Below the pieces are notes generated by a model. It ran no database searches, had not been told where the DNA came from, and saw only the letters and a list, made by a program, of their open reading frames with translations. The position numbers and the translations under genes were made by a program. DNA of 41,441 nucleotides, from positions 1 to 41,441 of the forward strand of contig JAFHCF010000256.1 of the NCBI GenBank assembly GCA_048497495.1, given 5' to 3'. Every line of letters starts with the position of its first letter. Position 1 is the first letter of the stretch. Shown in pieces: positions 15,847 to 23,448 of this stretch. The DNA comes from JAFHCF01 sp048497495 (GTDB taxonomy: Bacteria; Pseudomonadota; Alphaproteobacteria; Rhizobiales; Ancalomicrobiaceae).

Positions 15847-17316
15847 ATGCCGAAGCCCACCCCCGCCGACATCGACCGTCCCGTCGTCGTCTGGTCGCGT
15901 GACGACCTGCGCCTCGGCGACAATCCCGCCTTGACGCGGGCGGTGGAGAGTGGCCGGCCGGTGATCGTCGTCCATGTTCTCGACGAAGTCTCGCCGGGGA
16001 TGCGCCCCCTGGGAGGCGCCACGCGGTGGTGGCTGCACCATGGGCTGGCGGCGCTCGGCGCCGATCTCGCCGCGCTCGGGGGACGGTTGATCCTGCGGCG
16101 TGGGCCGGCCTCGGTGGTGATCGCGGCGCTGGTCGAGGACGTCGACGCGGCGGCGGTCTTCTGGAACCGCCGCCATCTCCCGGCCGCCATCGCGATCGAT
16201 CGGGAATTGAAGGCGCGGCTGCGTCTCGAAGGCCTGACGGTCGAGAGCTTCCAGGCGGGGCTGCTCCACGAACCCCACGCGATCACGACCCGGACCGGCG
16301 GCGGCTTCCGGGTCTTCACGCCGTTTTGGCGGGCGGTGACGGCGGGCGGGCGGCCTCGGGCGCCCCTGCCCCGCCCGAGGGCCGTGCGAGGATACGCGCC
16401 GCCCCTCGCCTCGCTCGACCTTTTCGAGCTCGATCTGCTTCCGCGGGCGCCCGACTGGAGCGGCGGCATCGCCGCCGAGTGGACGCCGGGCGAGGCGGGC
16501 GCGACCGCGCGGCTGCGCCGCTTTCTCGAGTCCGGCCTGTCCGGCTACGCGCTGCGGCGCGACCGGCCCGATCTCGACGCCGGATCGCATCTGTCGCCGC
16601 ATCTGAGATTCGGCGAGATCTCGCCCTTCACCGTCCTCGAGGCGGTCGAGACGCGGGTCGCGGCCGATCCGGCGTCGCGGGCCGACGCCGACAAGTTCCT
16701 CGCCGAGCTCGGCTGGCGCGAGTTCGCCCATCACCTCGCCTTCCATTTCGGCGATCTCGCCACCCGTAATTTCCAACCGCGCTTCGATGCCTTCCCCTGG
16801 CGCGACGATCCGGCCTTCCTCTCGGCCTGGCGCCGGGGGCGCACCGGATATCCGCTGGTCGACGCCGGTCTGCGGCAATTGTGGGCGACCGGCACGATGC
16901 ACAACCGGGTGCGGATGGTGGCCGCGTCGTTTCTCGTCAAGCACGGGCTCGTCGACTGGCGCGCCGGCGAGGCCTGGTTCCTCGACACCCTGGTCGACGC
17001 CTGCCCGGCGGTGAACCCGGCGAGTTGGCAATGGGTTGCGGGATCGGGCGCCGACGCCGCGCCCTATTTCCGCATCTTCAATCCGGTGGCTCAGGGCGAG
17101 CGCTACGATCCCGACGGCGCCTATGTGCGGCGTTGGGTGCCGGAGCTCGCGCGTCTGCCGGCGCCGGCGATCCACGCGCCGTGGAAGGCTTCTCCCGGCA
17201 CGCTCGCGTCCGCCGGCATCGTCCTGGGGCGGGACTATCCGGCGCCGATCGTCGACCATGCGGCGGCCCGTGTTCGGGCGCTCGCCGCGCTCGCCGCGAC
17301 CACCGATCGGGTGTGA
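15847..17316 (+). CDS. phrB: Deoxyribodipyrimidine photolyase (CPD class I)
   Basis: Light-driven DNA repair flavoprotein that splits cyclobutane pyrimidine dimers. The 489 residues start with the antenna-binding domain (PVVVWSRDDLRLGDNPAL) and carry the C-terminal FAD domain, with LSPHLRFGEISP, the ELGWREFAHHL helix, MHNRVRMVAASFLVKH, and the signature WQWVAGSGADAAPYFRIFNP followed by QGERYDPDGAYVRRWVPEL. These specify the class I CPD photolyase/cryptochrome group; all residues expected of a functional enzyme seem present. An in-frame start at 15784 exists, but the ATG at 15847 follows a GAGAGA ribosome site and gives the family-typical N-terminus. The gene is followed by a transporter with no obvious functional link. 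Confidence 0.94.
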   Translation: MPKPTPADIDRPVVVWSRDDLRLGDNPALTRAVESGRPVIVVHVLDEVSPGMRPLGGATRWWLHHGLAALGADLAALGGRLILRRGPASVVIAALVEDVDAAAVFWNRRHLPAAIAIDRELKARLRLEGLTVESFQAGLLHEPHAITTRTGGGFRVFTPFWRAVTAGGRPRAPLPRPRAVRGYAPPLASLDLFELDLLPRAPDWSGGIAAEWTPGEAGATARLRRFLESGLSGYALRRDRPDLDAGSHLSPHLRFGEISPFTVLEAVETRVAADPASRADADKFLAELGWREFAHHLAFHFGDLATRNFQPRFDAFPWRDDPAFLSAWRRGRTGYPLVDAGLRQLWATGTMHNRVRMVAASFLVKHGLVDWRAGEAWFLDTLVDACPAVNPASWQWVAGSGADAAPYFRIFNPVAQGERYDPDGAYVRRWVPELARLPAPAIHAPWKASPGTLASAGIVLGRDYPAPIVDHAAARVRALAALAATTDRV

Positions 17317-17438
17317 GAGACGGGTTCGCGCGCGTCGGTTCGATTGACAGTGATCGCCATAATCGTGCAGATCAGGGCCGGCGCCTCGCCCTACGCCATG
17401 CCGCCACCGGGCGGTCAGAAATCGAGAGCATCCGCAAG

Positions 17439-19037
17439 ATGACGAATTCGACGCCCCGCGCGGGCAACCCGCCCGGGGACCGCGAACTGAGCCTGCCCAG
17501 ACTCGTCGCCTTCGCGCTGCCGGCGCTTCCGGTCGCGGCCTTCCAGCTCCCCTTCGTGATCCTCGTCCCGAAGTTCTACGCCGAGACCGTCGGCCTCAGT
17601 CTCGCCCTGGTCGGCGGCCTGATGTTCCTGGTCCGCCTGATCGACGCCGTGCTCGACCCGGTCATCGGCTACTATGCCGACCACACGCGGCCGCGCTGGG
17701 GCCGCCGGCGTACCTGGTTCGGCTTCGCCGCCATCCCGATGACCATCGGCGCGCTGATGGTCTTCAATCCGTTCCCGGCCGTCGAGTCGTCGGTGTTCTG
17801 GGCGGCCTGGTTCTTCGTCTGGTCGACGATGCTGTCGGTCGGCTACACCGCCTCGTCGCTGTCGCACCAGTCCTGGGCGGCCGAATTGTCGCCGTCCTAC
17901 TACGGCCGCAACCGGATGTTCGCGGCGCGCGAGATCATGGTGGTGATCGGCACGCTGGTGGCGACCGGGCTGCCCTTCATCCTCACCCTGTCGGGGCTGC
18001 ACGGCGACGGGCCGGTGCTGATCGCCCTGTCGGTGCTGGTCGGCATCACCCTGCCGATCTTCGTCGGGATGACGCTCTTCATCGTCCCCGAGCCGCGCGA
18101 CACGACGCAGCATCCCTTGAACTTCATCGCCGGCCTCAAGGGCATGGCCGCCAACAAGCCCTTCGTCCGCCTGCTCGCCGCCTTCGCGCTGTCCTACATG
18201 GCCAACGGCATTCCCGGCGCGCTGATCCTCTATTTCGTCCGCGACTACATCCACGGCTCGGAGGAGATGCAGCGGCTGTTCCTCTTCCTCTACTTCCTGT
18301 GCGGGGTTCTCTCGACGCCGCTGTGGCTGTGGCTGTCGAAGCGGACGTCGAAGCACCGGGCGTGGTCGATCGCCATGCTGATGGCCAGCGCCGTCTTCGT
18401 GTGGACACCCTTCGTCGGCTGGGACACGCTGGGGCCGAACGCGGTCTATGCCTTCGGCGCCATCATGATCGTCGCGGGCCTCGCGGTCGGCGCCGACCTG
18501 ATGCTGCCGCCGTCGATGCAGGCCGACGTCATCGACGTCGACACCGCCAAGTCCGGCGAGCAGCACACCGGCTTCTACTACGCGATCTGGGCGCTGGCGA
18601 CGAAACTGGCGCTGTCGGTGGCGCTCGGCCTCAGTCTGGTGGCACTGTGGATGTTCGGCTTCAAGGTCGACGTCGCCGACAAGGTCGGCCCCGGCGAACA
18701 CATGCAGCAGATGCAGACCATCGGTTCGCCCGAGGTGCCGCAGGTGATGCCGCGCCCGCCGATCGACCAGGAGAGGCTCGACGCCCACATCGAGCGCAAG
18801 AAGGCGGCGGAGCGCAAGAAGCCCAACGGCCACATGGGTTCGCAGCGGGAATCGAAGCCGGTTCCGCAGACCCCCATGGCGATGTGGGCGTTGGCGATCC
18901 TCTATGCCTTCGCGCCGGTGCTGTTGAAGCTGATCGCGGTGTCGCTGGTGTGGAACTTCCCGATCGGCGCCAACGAACAGGCGCGCCTGCGCGAGGAGAT
19001 CGAGGAGCACCTGCGCAAGGAACGCGAAGCGTCCTAG
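17439..19037 (+). CDS. GPH-family (MelB-like) cation:sugar symporter
   Basis: Inner-membrane carrier of the glycoside-pentoside-hexuronide branch of the major facilitator superfamily. The 532-residue product has the loop 2-3 signature RLIDAVLDPVIGYYADHT followed by RPRWGRRRTW and about twelve membrane segments. Unusually, a hydrophilic Lys/Pro/Gln-rich stretch of about 70 residues (nt 18664-18874) separates the last two membrane segments, and the C-terminal tail is a charged helix (EEIEEHLRKEREAS). The ATG at 17439 is favoured by its family-like N-terminus; the frame is open far upstream but overlaps phrB. The TAG stop (19035-19037) is formed by the first bases of the bipartite hairpin repeat that starts here, so the natural C-terminus may have been altered by repeat insertion. 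Substrate unknown. Confidence 0.9.
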   Translation: MTNSTPRAGNPPGDRELSLPRLVAFALPALPVAAFQLPFVILVPKFYAETVGLSLALVGGLMFLVRLIDAVLDPVIGYYADHTRPRWGRRRTWFGFAAIPMTIGALMVFNPFPAVESSVFWAAWFFVWSTMLSVGYTASSLSHQSWAAELSPSYYGRNRMFAAREIMVVIGTLVATGLPFILTLSGLHGDGPVLIALSVLVGITLPIFVGMTLFIVPEPRDTTQHPLNFIAGLKGMAANKPFVRLLAAFALSYMANGIPGALILYFVRDYIHGSEEMQRLFLFLYFLCGVLSTPLWLWLSKRTSKHRAWSIAMLMASAVFVWTPFVGWDTLGPNAVYAFGAIMIVAGLAVGADLMLPPSMQADVIDVDTAKSGEQHTGFYYAIWALATKLALSVALGLSLVALWMFGFKVDVADKVGPGEHMQQMQTIGSPEVPQVMPRPPIDQERLDAHIERKKAAERKKPNGHMGSQRESKPVPQTPMAMWALAILYAFAPVLLKLIAVSLVWNFPIGANEQARLREEIEEHLRKEREAS

Positions 19038-19161
19038 TGGTCGAAATCTGACGCTTGCGTCCCGCAAGCGCCAGATTGTTTTGACCACGAGGTCAATGAG
19101 TTAGTGGTTCTGATTCACGAGACGGATGGGAACCATTCGTCTCGTGAATCAGAACCACGAG
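19034..19161 (+). repeat. Bipartite palindromic repeat, copy 1
   Basis: Two long hairpins side by side. Hairpin A (19037-19088, 52 bases) is an imperfect palindrome with a 15-bp core stem (one mismatch) around TCC. A 15-base spacer follows, then hairpin B (19104-19158): a perfect 21-bp stem from GTGGTTCTGATTCACGAGAC, extended to 26 bp with one G-T pair and closed by GAA. The junction holds a further palindrome, TTGACCACGAGGTCAA. The left end reads CTAGTGGTC, and copy 2 ends in GAACCACTAG, so the complete element probably has CTAGTGGT inverted termini. The architecture recalls rhizobial RIME elements, which also have two palindromes; sequence identity to RIME is not claimed. The TAG of its left end is the stop codon of the transporter gene. 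Confidence 0.92.
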
Positions 19162-19253
19162 GCCGCCGGCTGACGGCGGAGCCGCGAACTCATTCTCTTC
19201 CACGGCCGCGCCCCCGGGTGCGGCCGTCGTCGTTTCGAGCCGGGCCGTGTGCC

Positions 19254-19910
19254 TCAGCCGAAGACGCGCAGCCACAACCGTCCGAGGGGATGGGTCGGCA
19301 CGAAGCCGGGGCCGGCGATGGCGAAGACACAGAGGCAGCCCTCCGGATCGGCGGTCGGCGCGTGCTCGATCGTCTCGTCGCAGACGCGGAGGTCGCCCGG
19401 GCCGAAGCCGAGGCCGGCATCGCTGAACCCGCCGGAGAGCACCAGCGTCGCCTCCAGCCCGCCGTGGCCGTGTTCGGGGATGCGGCGGCCACCGGCGATC
19501 CGCATCAGGCCGCAGGCGAAGCCGTCGCTCGCCCCGAGATCCCGCTGCTCGATGCCGAACCACATCCGCCGCCAACCGCCCGCCGGGCGCGCCGCCCGCG
19601 CCCGATCGCCCACCCACCGGGTCAGGGGGGCCGGCAGGTCGGTGGGATCGCGCGGCGCGGCGAGCGCGGCGGTGGCGGGTTCGGCGGCGAAGATGCGGGC
19701 GAGGGCGGCGTCGCGGTCGGTGAGCGCCGTCGGCGCCGCCGCCTCGATCGCCCGGCCGGCGAGGGCCGTGAGATCGAGCGCGAAGCGACGGGCGCGCGGC
19801 GACAGGGCGACGTGCGAGGCGACCACCGCGTCGAGCGGCGGCGGCAGCCGCCCGGCGACGTGGGAGGCGACCAGTTCGGCGACGGCTGGGTCCGGCCTCG
19901 GCTGCGGCAC
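19254..19910 (-). CDS. ChrR-like cupin anti-sigma-factor homologue lacking zinc ligands
   Basis: The 218-residue product has the two-domain layout of ChrR: an N-terminal helical anti-sigma region (AELVASHVAGRLPPPLDAVVASHVAL) and a C-terminal cupin domain with GGRRIPEHGHGGLEATLVLSGGF, including the H-x-H...E metal residues. In ChrR the N-terminal zinc is held by one distant His and an H-x3-C-x2-C motif; here H33 remains but the cysteine positions are Ser37 and Ala40, and the distant His position is Pro8. No ECF sigma-factor gene lies next to it, while chrR normally sits beside rpoE. It may therefore be a cupin-only sensor or a degenerate anti-sigma factor. The start is GTG at 19910 with GGGGAG 6 bases upstream. 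A weak hairpin (ACGGCCGC / GCGGCCGT) lies at 19202-19227 after its end. Confidence 0.8.
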   Translation of the reverse strand: MPQPRPDPAVAELVASHVAGRLPPPLDAVVASHVALSPRARRFALDLTALAGRAIEAAAPTALTDRDAALARIFAAEPATAALAAPRDPTDLPAPLTRWVGDRARAARPAGGWRRMWFGIEQRDLGASDGFACGLMRIAGGRRIPEHGHGGLEATLVLSGGFSDAGLGFGPGDLRVCDETIEHAPTADPEGCLCVFAIAGPGFVPTHPLGRLWLRVFG

Positions 19911-20103
19911 GTGGATCTCCCCGGGTTCACATGCCCGTGATTACGCGACCACCGCGTCGGTGGATCGTGAGCCCGCGCAAATTGGAAAGCGATTTCGCCA
20001 TTACGGCCTGTTTGGAACATCCTTCTCTTTTCCGCGCAACGAGCCCCCTTCACACTCGCGGGCGGACGAGGCGGCGCCGGCGCGCCCGAAGGAGAGACCC
20101 CGC

Positions 20104-21168
20104 ATGAACGTCACGATCGAAGGTTGGTCCGGTGTCGCGTCCGATGTGATCGCCGCGATCGGCGGCACGCCCCTGATCCGCCTCGCCGGCGCCTCGCGCG
20201 CCACCGGCTGCGAGATCCTCGGCAAGGCGGAGTTCATGAACCCGGGCCAATCGGTCAAGGATCGCGCCGCCCTGTGGATCGTCCGCGACGCGATCGCGCG
20301 CGGCGCGCTTCGCCCCGGCGGCACCATCGTCGAGGGCACCGCCGGCAACACCGGCATCGGGCTGGCGCTGGTCGCCTCGGCCATGGGGTTCCGCACCGTG
20401 ATCGTCATTCCCGAGACCCAGTCGACGGAGAAGAAGGACATGCTGCGGCTGGCCGGCGCCGAACTGGTCGAGGTGCCCGCCGTTCCCTACAAGAACCCGA
20501 ACAACTACGTCCGGCTCTCCGGCCGCCTCGCCGAGCAACTGGCGAGGAGCGAGCCGAACGGCGCGGTCTGGGCCAACCAGTTCGACAACCTCGCCAACCG
20601 GCGGGCCCATGTCGAGACCACGGCGGAGGAGATCTGGGCGCAGACCGAGGGTCGCGTCGACGGCTTCGTCGCCGCCGTCGGCTCCGGCGGCACGCTCGCC
20701 GGCGTCGGCATCGGCCTCAAGGCCAAGCGCCCGGCGGTGCAGATCGCGCTCGCCGATCCGCATGGCGCGGCGCTGTGGGAGTGGTACACCAACGGGGTGT
20801 TGAAGGCCGAGGGCTCGTCGATCACCGAGGGCATCGGCCAGGGCCGCATCACCGCCAATCTCGAGGGCGCCCCCGTCGACCGCGCCTACCGGATCTCGGA
20901 CGAGGAGGCCGTCGAGGTGCTGCACGACCTCGCCGCGAACGAGGGGCTGGTGATGGGCGGCTCGACCGGAATCAACGTCGCCGGCGCCATCCGGCTGGCG
21001 CGGGATCTCGGGCCGGGCCACACCATCGTCACCGTGCTCTGCGACCACGGCAGCCGCTATCAGTCGAAACTGTGGAACCCTGCCTTCCTGCGCGAGAAGG
21101 GCCTGCCGGTTCCCGCATGGCTGGAACGCCGCGTCGAGATCGAGGTTCCCTTCGAAACCGTCTCGTGA
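20104..21168 (+). CDS. cysK: Cysteine synthase (O-acetylserine sulfhydrylase)
   Basis: PLP enzyme making cysteine from O-acetylserine and sulfide. The 354 residues show GGTPLIRLAG, the PLP lysine K52 in GQSVKDRAA, the substrate loop GTAGNTGIGL, ETQSTEKKDMLRLAGAELVEV, the phosphate-binding GSGGTLAGVG and a late GGSTGINVAGA. The substrate loop reads GTAGNTG rather than TSGNTG, as in a branch of alphaproteobacterial cysteine synthases. The ATG at 20104 has AAGGAGA 7 bases upstream; open frame extends far upstream but overlaps the ChrR-like gene antisense. It heads a same-strand series with alaX-like and two sulfurtransferase genes, separated by repeat-bearing gaps. Confidence 0.92.
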   Translation: MNVTIEGWSGVASDVIAAIGGTPLIRLAGASRATGCEILGKAEFMNPGQSVKDRAALWIVRDAIARGALRPGGTIVEGTAGNTGIGLALVASAMGFRTVIVIPETQSTEKKDMLRLAGAELVEVPAVPYKNPNNYVRLSGRLAEQLARSEPNGAVWANQFDNLANRRAHVETTAEEIWAQTEGRVDGFVAAVGSGGTLAGVGIGLKAKRPAVQIALADPHGAALWEWYTNGVLKAEGSSITEGIGQGRITANLEGAPVDRAYRISDEEAVEVLHDLAANEGLVMGGSTGINVAGAIRLARDLGPGHTIVTVLCDHGSRYQSKLWNPAFLREKGLPVPAWLERRVEIEVPFETVS

Positions 21169-21240
21169 TCGGATGGGCACGAAAGAGTCCGCGCGATGCT
21201 GGGATCGGGATGCGGTGGATGTCGTGCAACGGGGAGCGGG

Positions 21241-21363
21241 TGCGCGATGCTTCGAGACGGCCCCAATGGGGCCTCCTCAGCATGAGGTGTTTGTTTTCTT
21301 TCGAGAAAAGTGCGAACCCCTCATGCTGAGGAGGCCCGAAGGGCCGTCTCGAAGCATCGCGCA
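21241..21363. repeat. 123-bp near-perfect palindromic intergenic element
   Basis: The outer arms (21241-21263 and 21341-21363) are perfectly complementary over 23 bases, beginning TGCGCGATGCTTCGAGACGG. The inner arms (21269-21287 and 21319-21337) are perfectly complementary over 19 bases (CCTCATGCTGAGGAGGCCC), with a 31-base A/T-rich centre (21288-21318). Small unpaired bulges separate the two arm pairs. Elements built around CCTCATGCTGAGGAG and TCTCGAAGCATC are, from memory, abundant between genes of many alphaproteobacteria. A 10-base direct copy of the end (GCGCGATGCT) also occurs at 21191-21200. It fills most of the gap between cysK and the alaX-like gene. Confidence 0.95.
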
Positions 21364-21441
21364 GGACGCCGACCGCAGAGGCCCCTGTCCCCCGATCCGT
21401 GTTCGTCGCCGAGACATGCAAGCCGGAGCAGGTCCCATCCC

Positions 21442-22182
21442 ATGACATCGATTCCCCCCACCGAACCCGTCTACCGCGACAAACCCTATCTCCCGACCCT
21501 CGACGCCACCGTCGTCGGGATCGGCGAGACGGGCGGCATCCTCCTCGACCGCACCATCTTCTATCCGACCGGTGGCGGCCAGCCCGGCGATCGCGGCGTC
21601 ATCGTGGCGCAAGACGGCACCGAGACCGGCATCGCCACCACGGTCTGGGAGGACGGCGCCAAGACCGTCGTCGCCCATGTGGCGATCGAGGACATGCCCC
21701 TCCCCTCGGTCGGCGCCAAAGTGACGTTGAAGCTCGATTGGGAGCGCCGCCACAAATTGATGCGCATGCACACCGGGCTGCATCTGCTCTCGGTGGTGCT
21801 GCCTTTCGCCGTCACCGGCGGTTCGGTCGGCGAGGAGGAAGGTCGGCTCGACTTCGACATCCCCGAGGCCGATCTCGATCGCGACGCGCTCAACGCCCGC
21901 CTCGCCGAGCTGGTCGACGCCGACCATGCGATCTCCTTCGAGTGGATCACCGACGCCGAACTCGACGCCCAGCCGGATCTGGTCAAGACCATGTCGGTCG
22001 CCCCGCCGCGCGGCTCCGGCCGTGTCCGCCTGGTGCGCATCGGCGAGGGGGCGAACTCGATCGATCTCCAGCCCTGCGGCGGAACCCATGTGCGGTCGAC
22101 CGGCGAAATCGGCCGCTTCGAGATCTCCAAGGTCGAGAAGAAGGGCAAGATCAACCGTCGCGTCCGCGTCCGCTTCGTCTGA
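21442..22182 (+). CDS. AlaX-like alanyl-tRNA editing protein
   Basis: Free-standing relative of the AlaRS editing domain, which hydrolyses mischarged Ser- or Gly-tRNA(Ala). The 246 residues contain the domain hallmarks: FYPTGGGQPGDRG, the first zinc motif HTGLH (H-x3-H) in MRMHTGLHLLSVV, and the second zinc motif CGGTHVRSTGEIG near the end. The catalytic metal site is complete. The frame is open upstream to 21310, inside the palindromic repeat, so the ATG at 21442 is preferred; its ribosome site (AGG/GGAG about 10-14 bases upstream) is weak. It sits between cysK and sseA-type genes, a pairing that suggests a link between cysteine/serine pools and tRNA quality control. Confidence 0.9.
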   Translation: MTSIPPTEPVYRDKPYLPTLDATVVGIGETGGILLDRTIFYPTGGGQPGDRGVIVAQDGTETGIATTVWEDGAKTVVAHVAIEDMPLPSVGAKVTLKLDWERRHKLMRMHTGLHLLSVVLPFAVTGGSVGEEEGRLDFDIPEADLDRDALNARLAELVDADHAISFEWITDAELDAQPDLVKTMSVAPPRGSGRVRLVRIGEGANSIDLQPCGGTHVRSTGEIGRFEISKVEKKGKINRRVRVRFV

Positions 22183-22293
22183 GGCGAATGGCGGCGGGGG
22201 ACGCCGCGACCGACGTGCTGATCCGCGATTTCGCACTGCCCTCGGCGGTCGCGAGGCGGTATTCATCCGTCGAAGCCGCACCGAGGGAAAACC

Positions 22294-23148
22294 ATGACCG
22301 CACGTTCCGACCTCTTCATCTCCACGCAGGCCCTGGCGGCGCGCCTCGGCGAACCCGGTCTGGTGATCGTCGACGCCTCCTGGTACATGCCGGCGATGGA
22401 GCGCGATCCGGCCGCCGAATTCGCCGCCGCGCGCATCCCCGGCGCGGTGCGCTTCGACATCGACGCGATCGCCGACACCTCCGTCGACCTGCCGCACATG
22501 CTCGCTCACGCCGAAGACTTCTCGGCGGCGGTCGGGGCGCTGGGCATCTCGGAGACCTCGGAGATCGTCGTCTACGACGGCCTCGGCCTGTTCTCGGCGC
22601 CGCGCCTCTGGTGGAACCTCCTCGTCTATGGCGCGAGCAACGTGCGCATCCTCGACGGCGGCATGGTGGCGTGGCGGTCCGAGGGCCGGCTGATCGAGAC
22701 CGGCGCGCCGCGCCTCCCCACGCCCGCGACCTTCACCGCGACGATCGACGCCGCCCGCATCGTCGACCTCGCCGCCGTCACCGCCGCGCTGGCGTCCGGT
22801 TCGGCGCAGGTGGTCGACGCGCGCTCGGCCGAGCGGTTTCGCGGCGAGGCGCCGGAGCCGCGCGAGGGCCTGCGCTCCGGCCACATGCCCGGCGCGCGGA
22901 ACGTGCCCTGGTCGACCCTCCTCGACGCCGACGGCCGGCTCGTCGACGCGGACCGGATCCGCGCCGCCTTCGCCGGGCTCGACCTCGATCGACCGATCGT
23001 GACCTCGTGTGGGTCCGGCGTCTCGGCGGCGGTGCTGTGGTTGGCGCTCGAGGCGATCGGCGTGCCGCGCAAGCGGCTGGCGCTCTACGACGGATCGTGG
23101 ACCGAATGGGGCGGCCGCGCCGACACGGCCGTCGCGACCGGTCCGTGA
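22294..23148 (+). CDS. sseA: 3-mercaptopyruvate sulfurtransferase, copy 1
   Basis: Two-domain rhodanese-fold enzyme that moves sulfur from 3-mercaptopyruvate to thiol or cyanide acceptors. The 284 residues start with LFISTQALAARLGEPGLVIVDASWYMP; the first domain has no active cysteine, while the second has the active-site loop SCGSGVSA with Cys239, the CGSGV form being typical of mercaptopyruvate sulfurtransferases rather than thiosulfate-using rhodaneses. DGGMVAW and SGHMPGARNVPW are further family marks. The ATG has GAGGGA upstream. It lies 111 bases after the alaX-like gene. A close paralogue follows at 23449-24297, with repeat copy 2 between them. Confidence 0.92.
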   Translation: MTARSDLFISTQALAARLGEPGLVIVDASWYMPAMERDPAAEFAAARIPGAVRFDIDAIADTSVDLPHMLAHAEDFSAAVGALGISETSEIVVYDGLGLFSAPRLWWNLLVYGASNVRILDGGMVAWRSEGRLIETGAPRLPTPATFTATIDAARIVDLAAVTAALASGSAQVVDARSAERFRGEAPEPREGLRSGHMPGARNVPWSTLLDADGRLVDADRIRAAFAGLDLDRPIVTSCGSGVSAAVLWLALEAIGVPRKRLALYDGSWTEWGGRADTAVATGP

Positions 23149-23155
23149 GGCGCCG

Positions 23156-23276
23156 GTGGTCGAAATCTGACGCTCGCGTCCCGCAAGCGCCAGATTGTTT
23201 TGACCACGAGGTCAATGAGTTGGTGGTTCTGATTGACGGGACGGATGGGAACCATCCGTCTCGATCGAACCACTAG
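23156..23276 (+). repeat. Bipartite palindromic repeat, copy 2
   Basis: Second copy of the two-hairpin element at 19034-19161, in the same orientation and nearly identical over hairpin A (23156-23207) and the spacer. Hairpin B (23223-23273) differs from copy 1 by a 4-base deletion and a few substitutions in its right arm, while the central CGGATGG-GAA-CCATCCG has become fully paired. It ends in GAACCACTAG, giving the terminus that copy 1 has lost. It begins 7 bases after the first sulfurtransferase stop and sits between the two paralogues. Confidence 0.92.
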
Positions 23277-23448
23277 GGGGCGGCGCGCCTGCGACCCTGC
23301 GTCGCCGCACGCGGCGCCCCACGCACCAATTCGTGAGGTCGGCCGGCGGATCGGATCGGTTAGAAAGCGGAGACGGGAGCCTGTTTCGGCCGCATCCGAT
23401 CGATCCGGCCGCCGAGGATCGGGCTCCGCCATCGTCTCGAGGGGCTTC

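Noticed and set aside
15625..17259. 544-codon minus-strand open frame opposite phrB
   Set aside because: No motifs; mirror of the photolyase codon pattern.
19093..19617. Minus-strand frame running from the repeat into the ChrR-like gene
   Set aside because: It reads out of frame through the ChrR-like gene; the ETNGSHPSRESE-like peptide near its end is only a translation of hairpin B.
19034..23276. Composite transposon interpretation of the two repeat copies
   Set aside because: No transposase gene lies between or beside them and the copies are only about 120 bp; non-autonomous elements or recombination are simpler.
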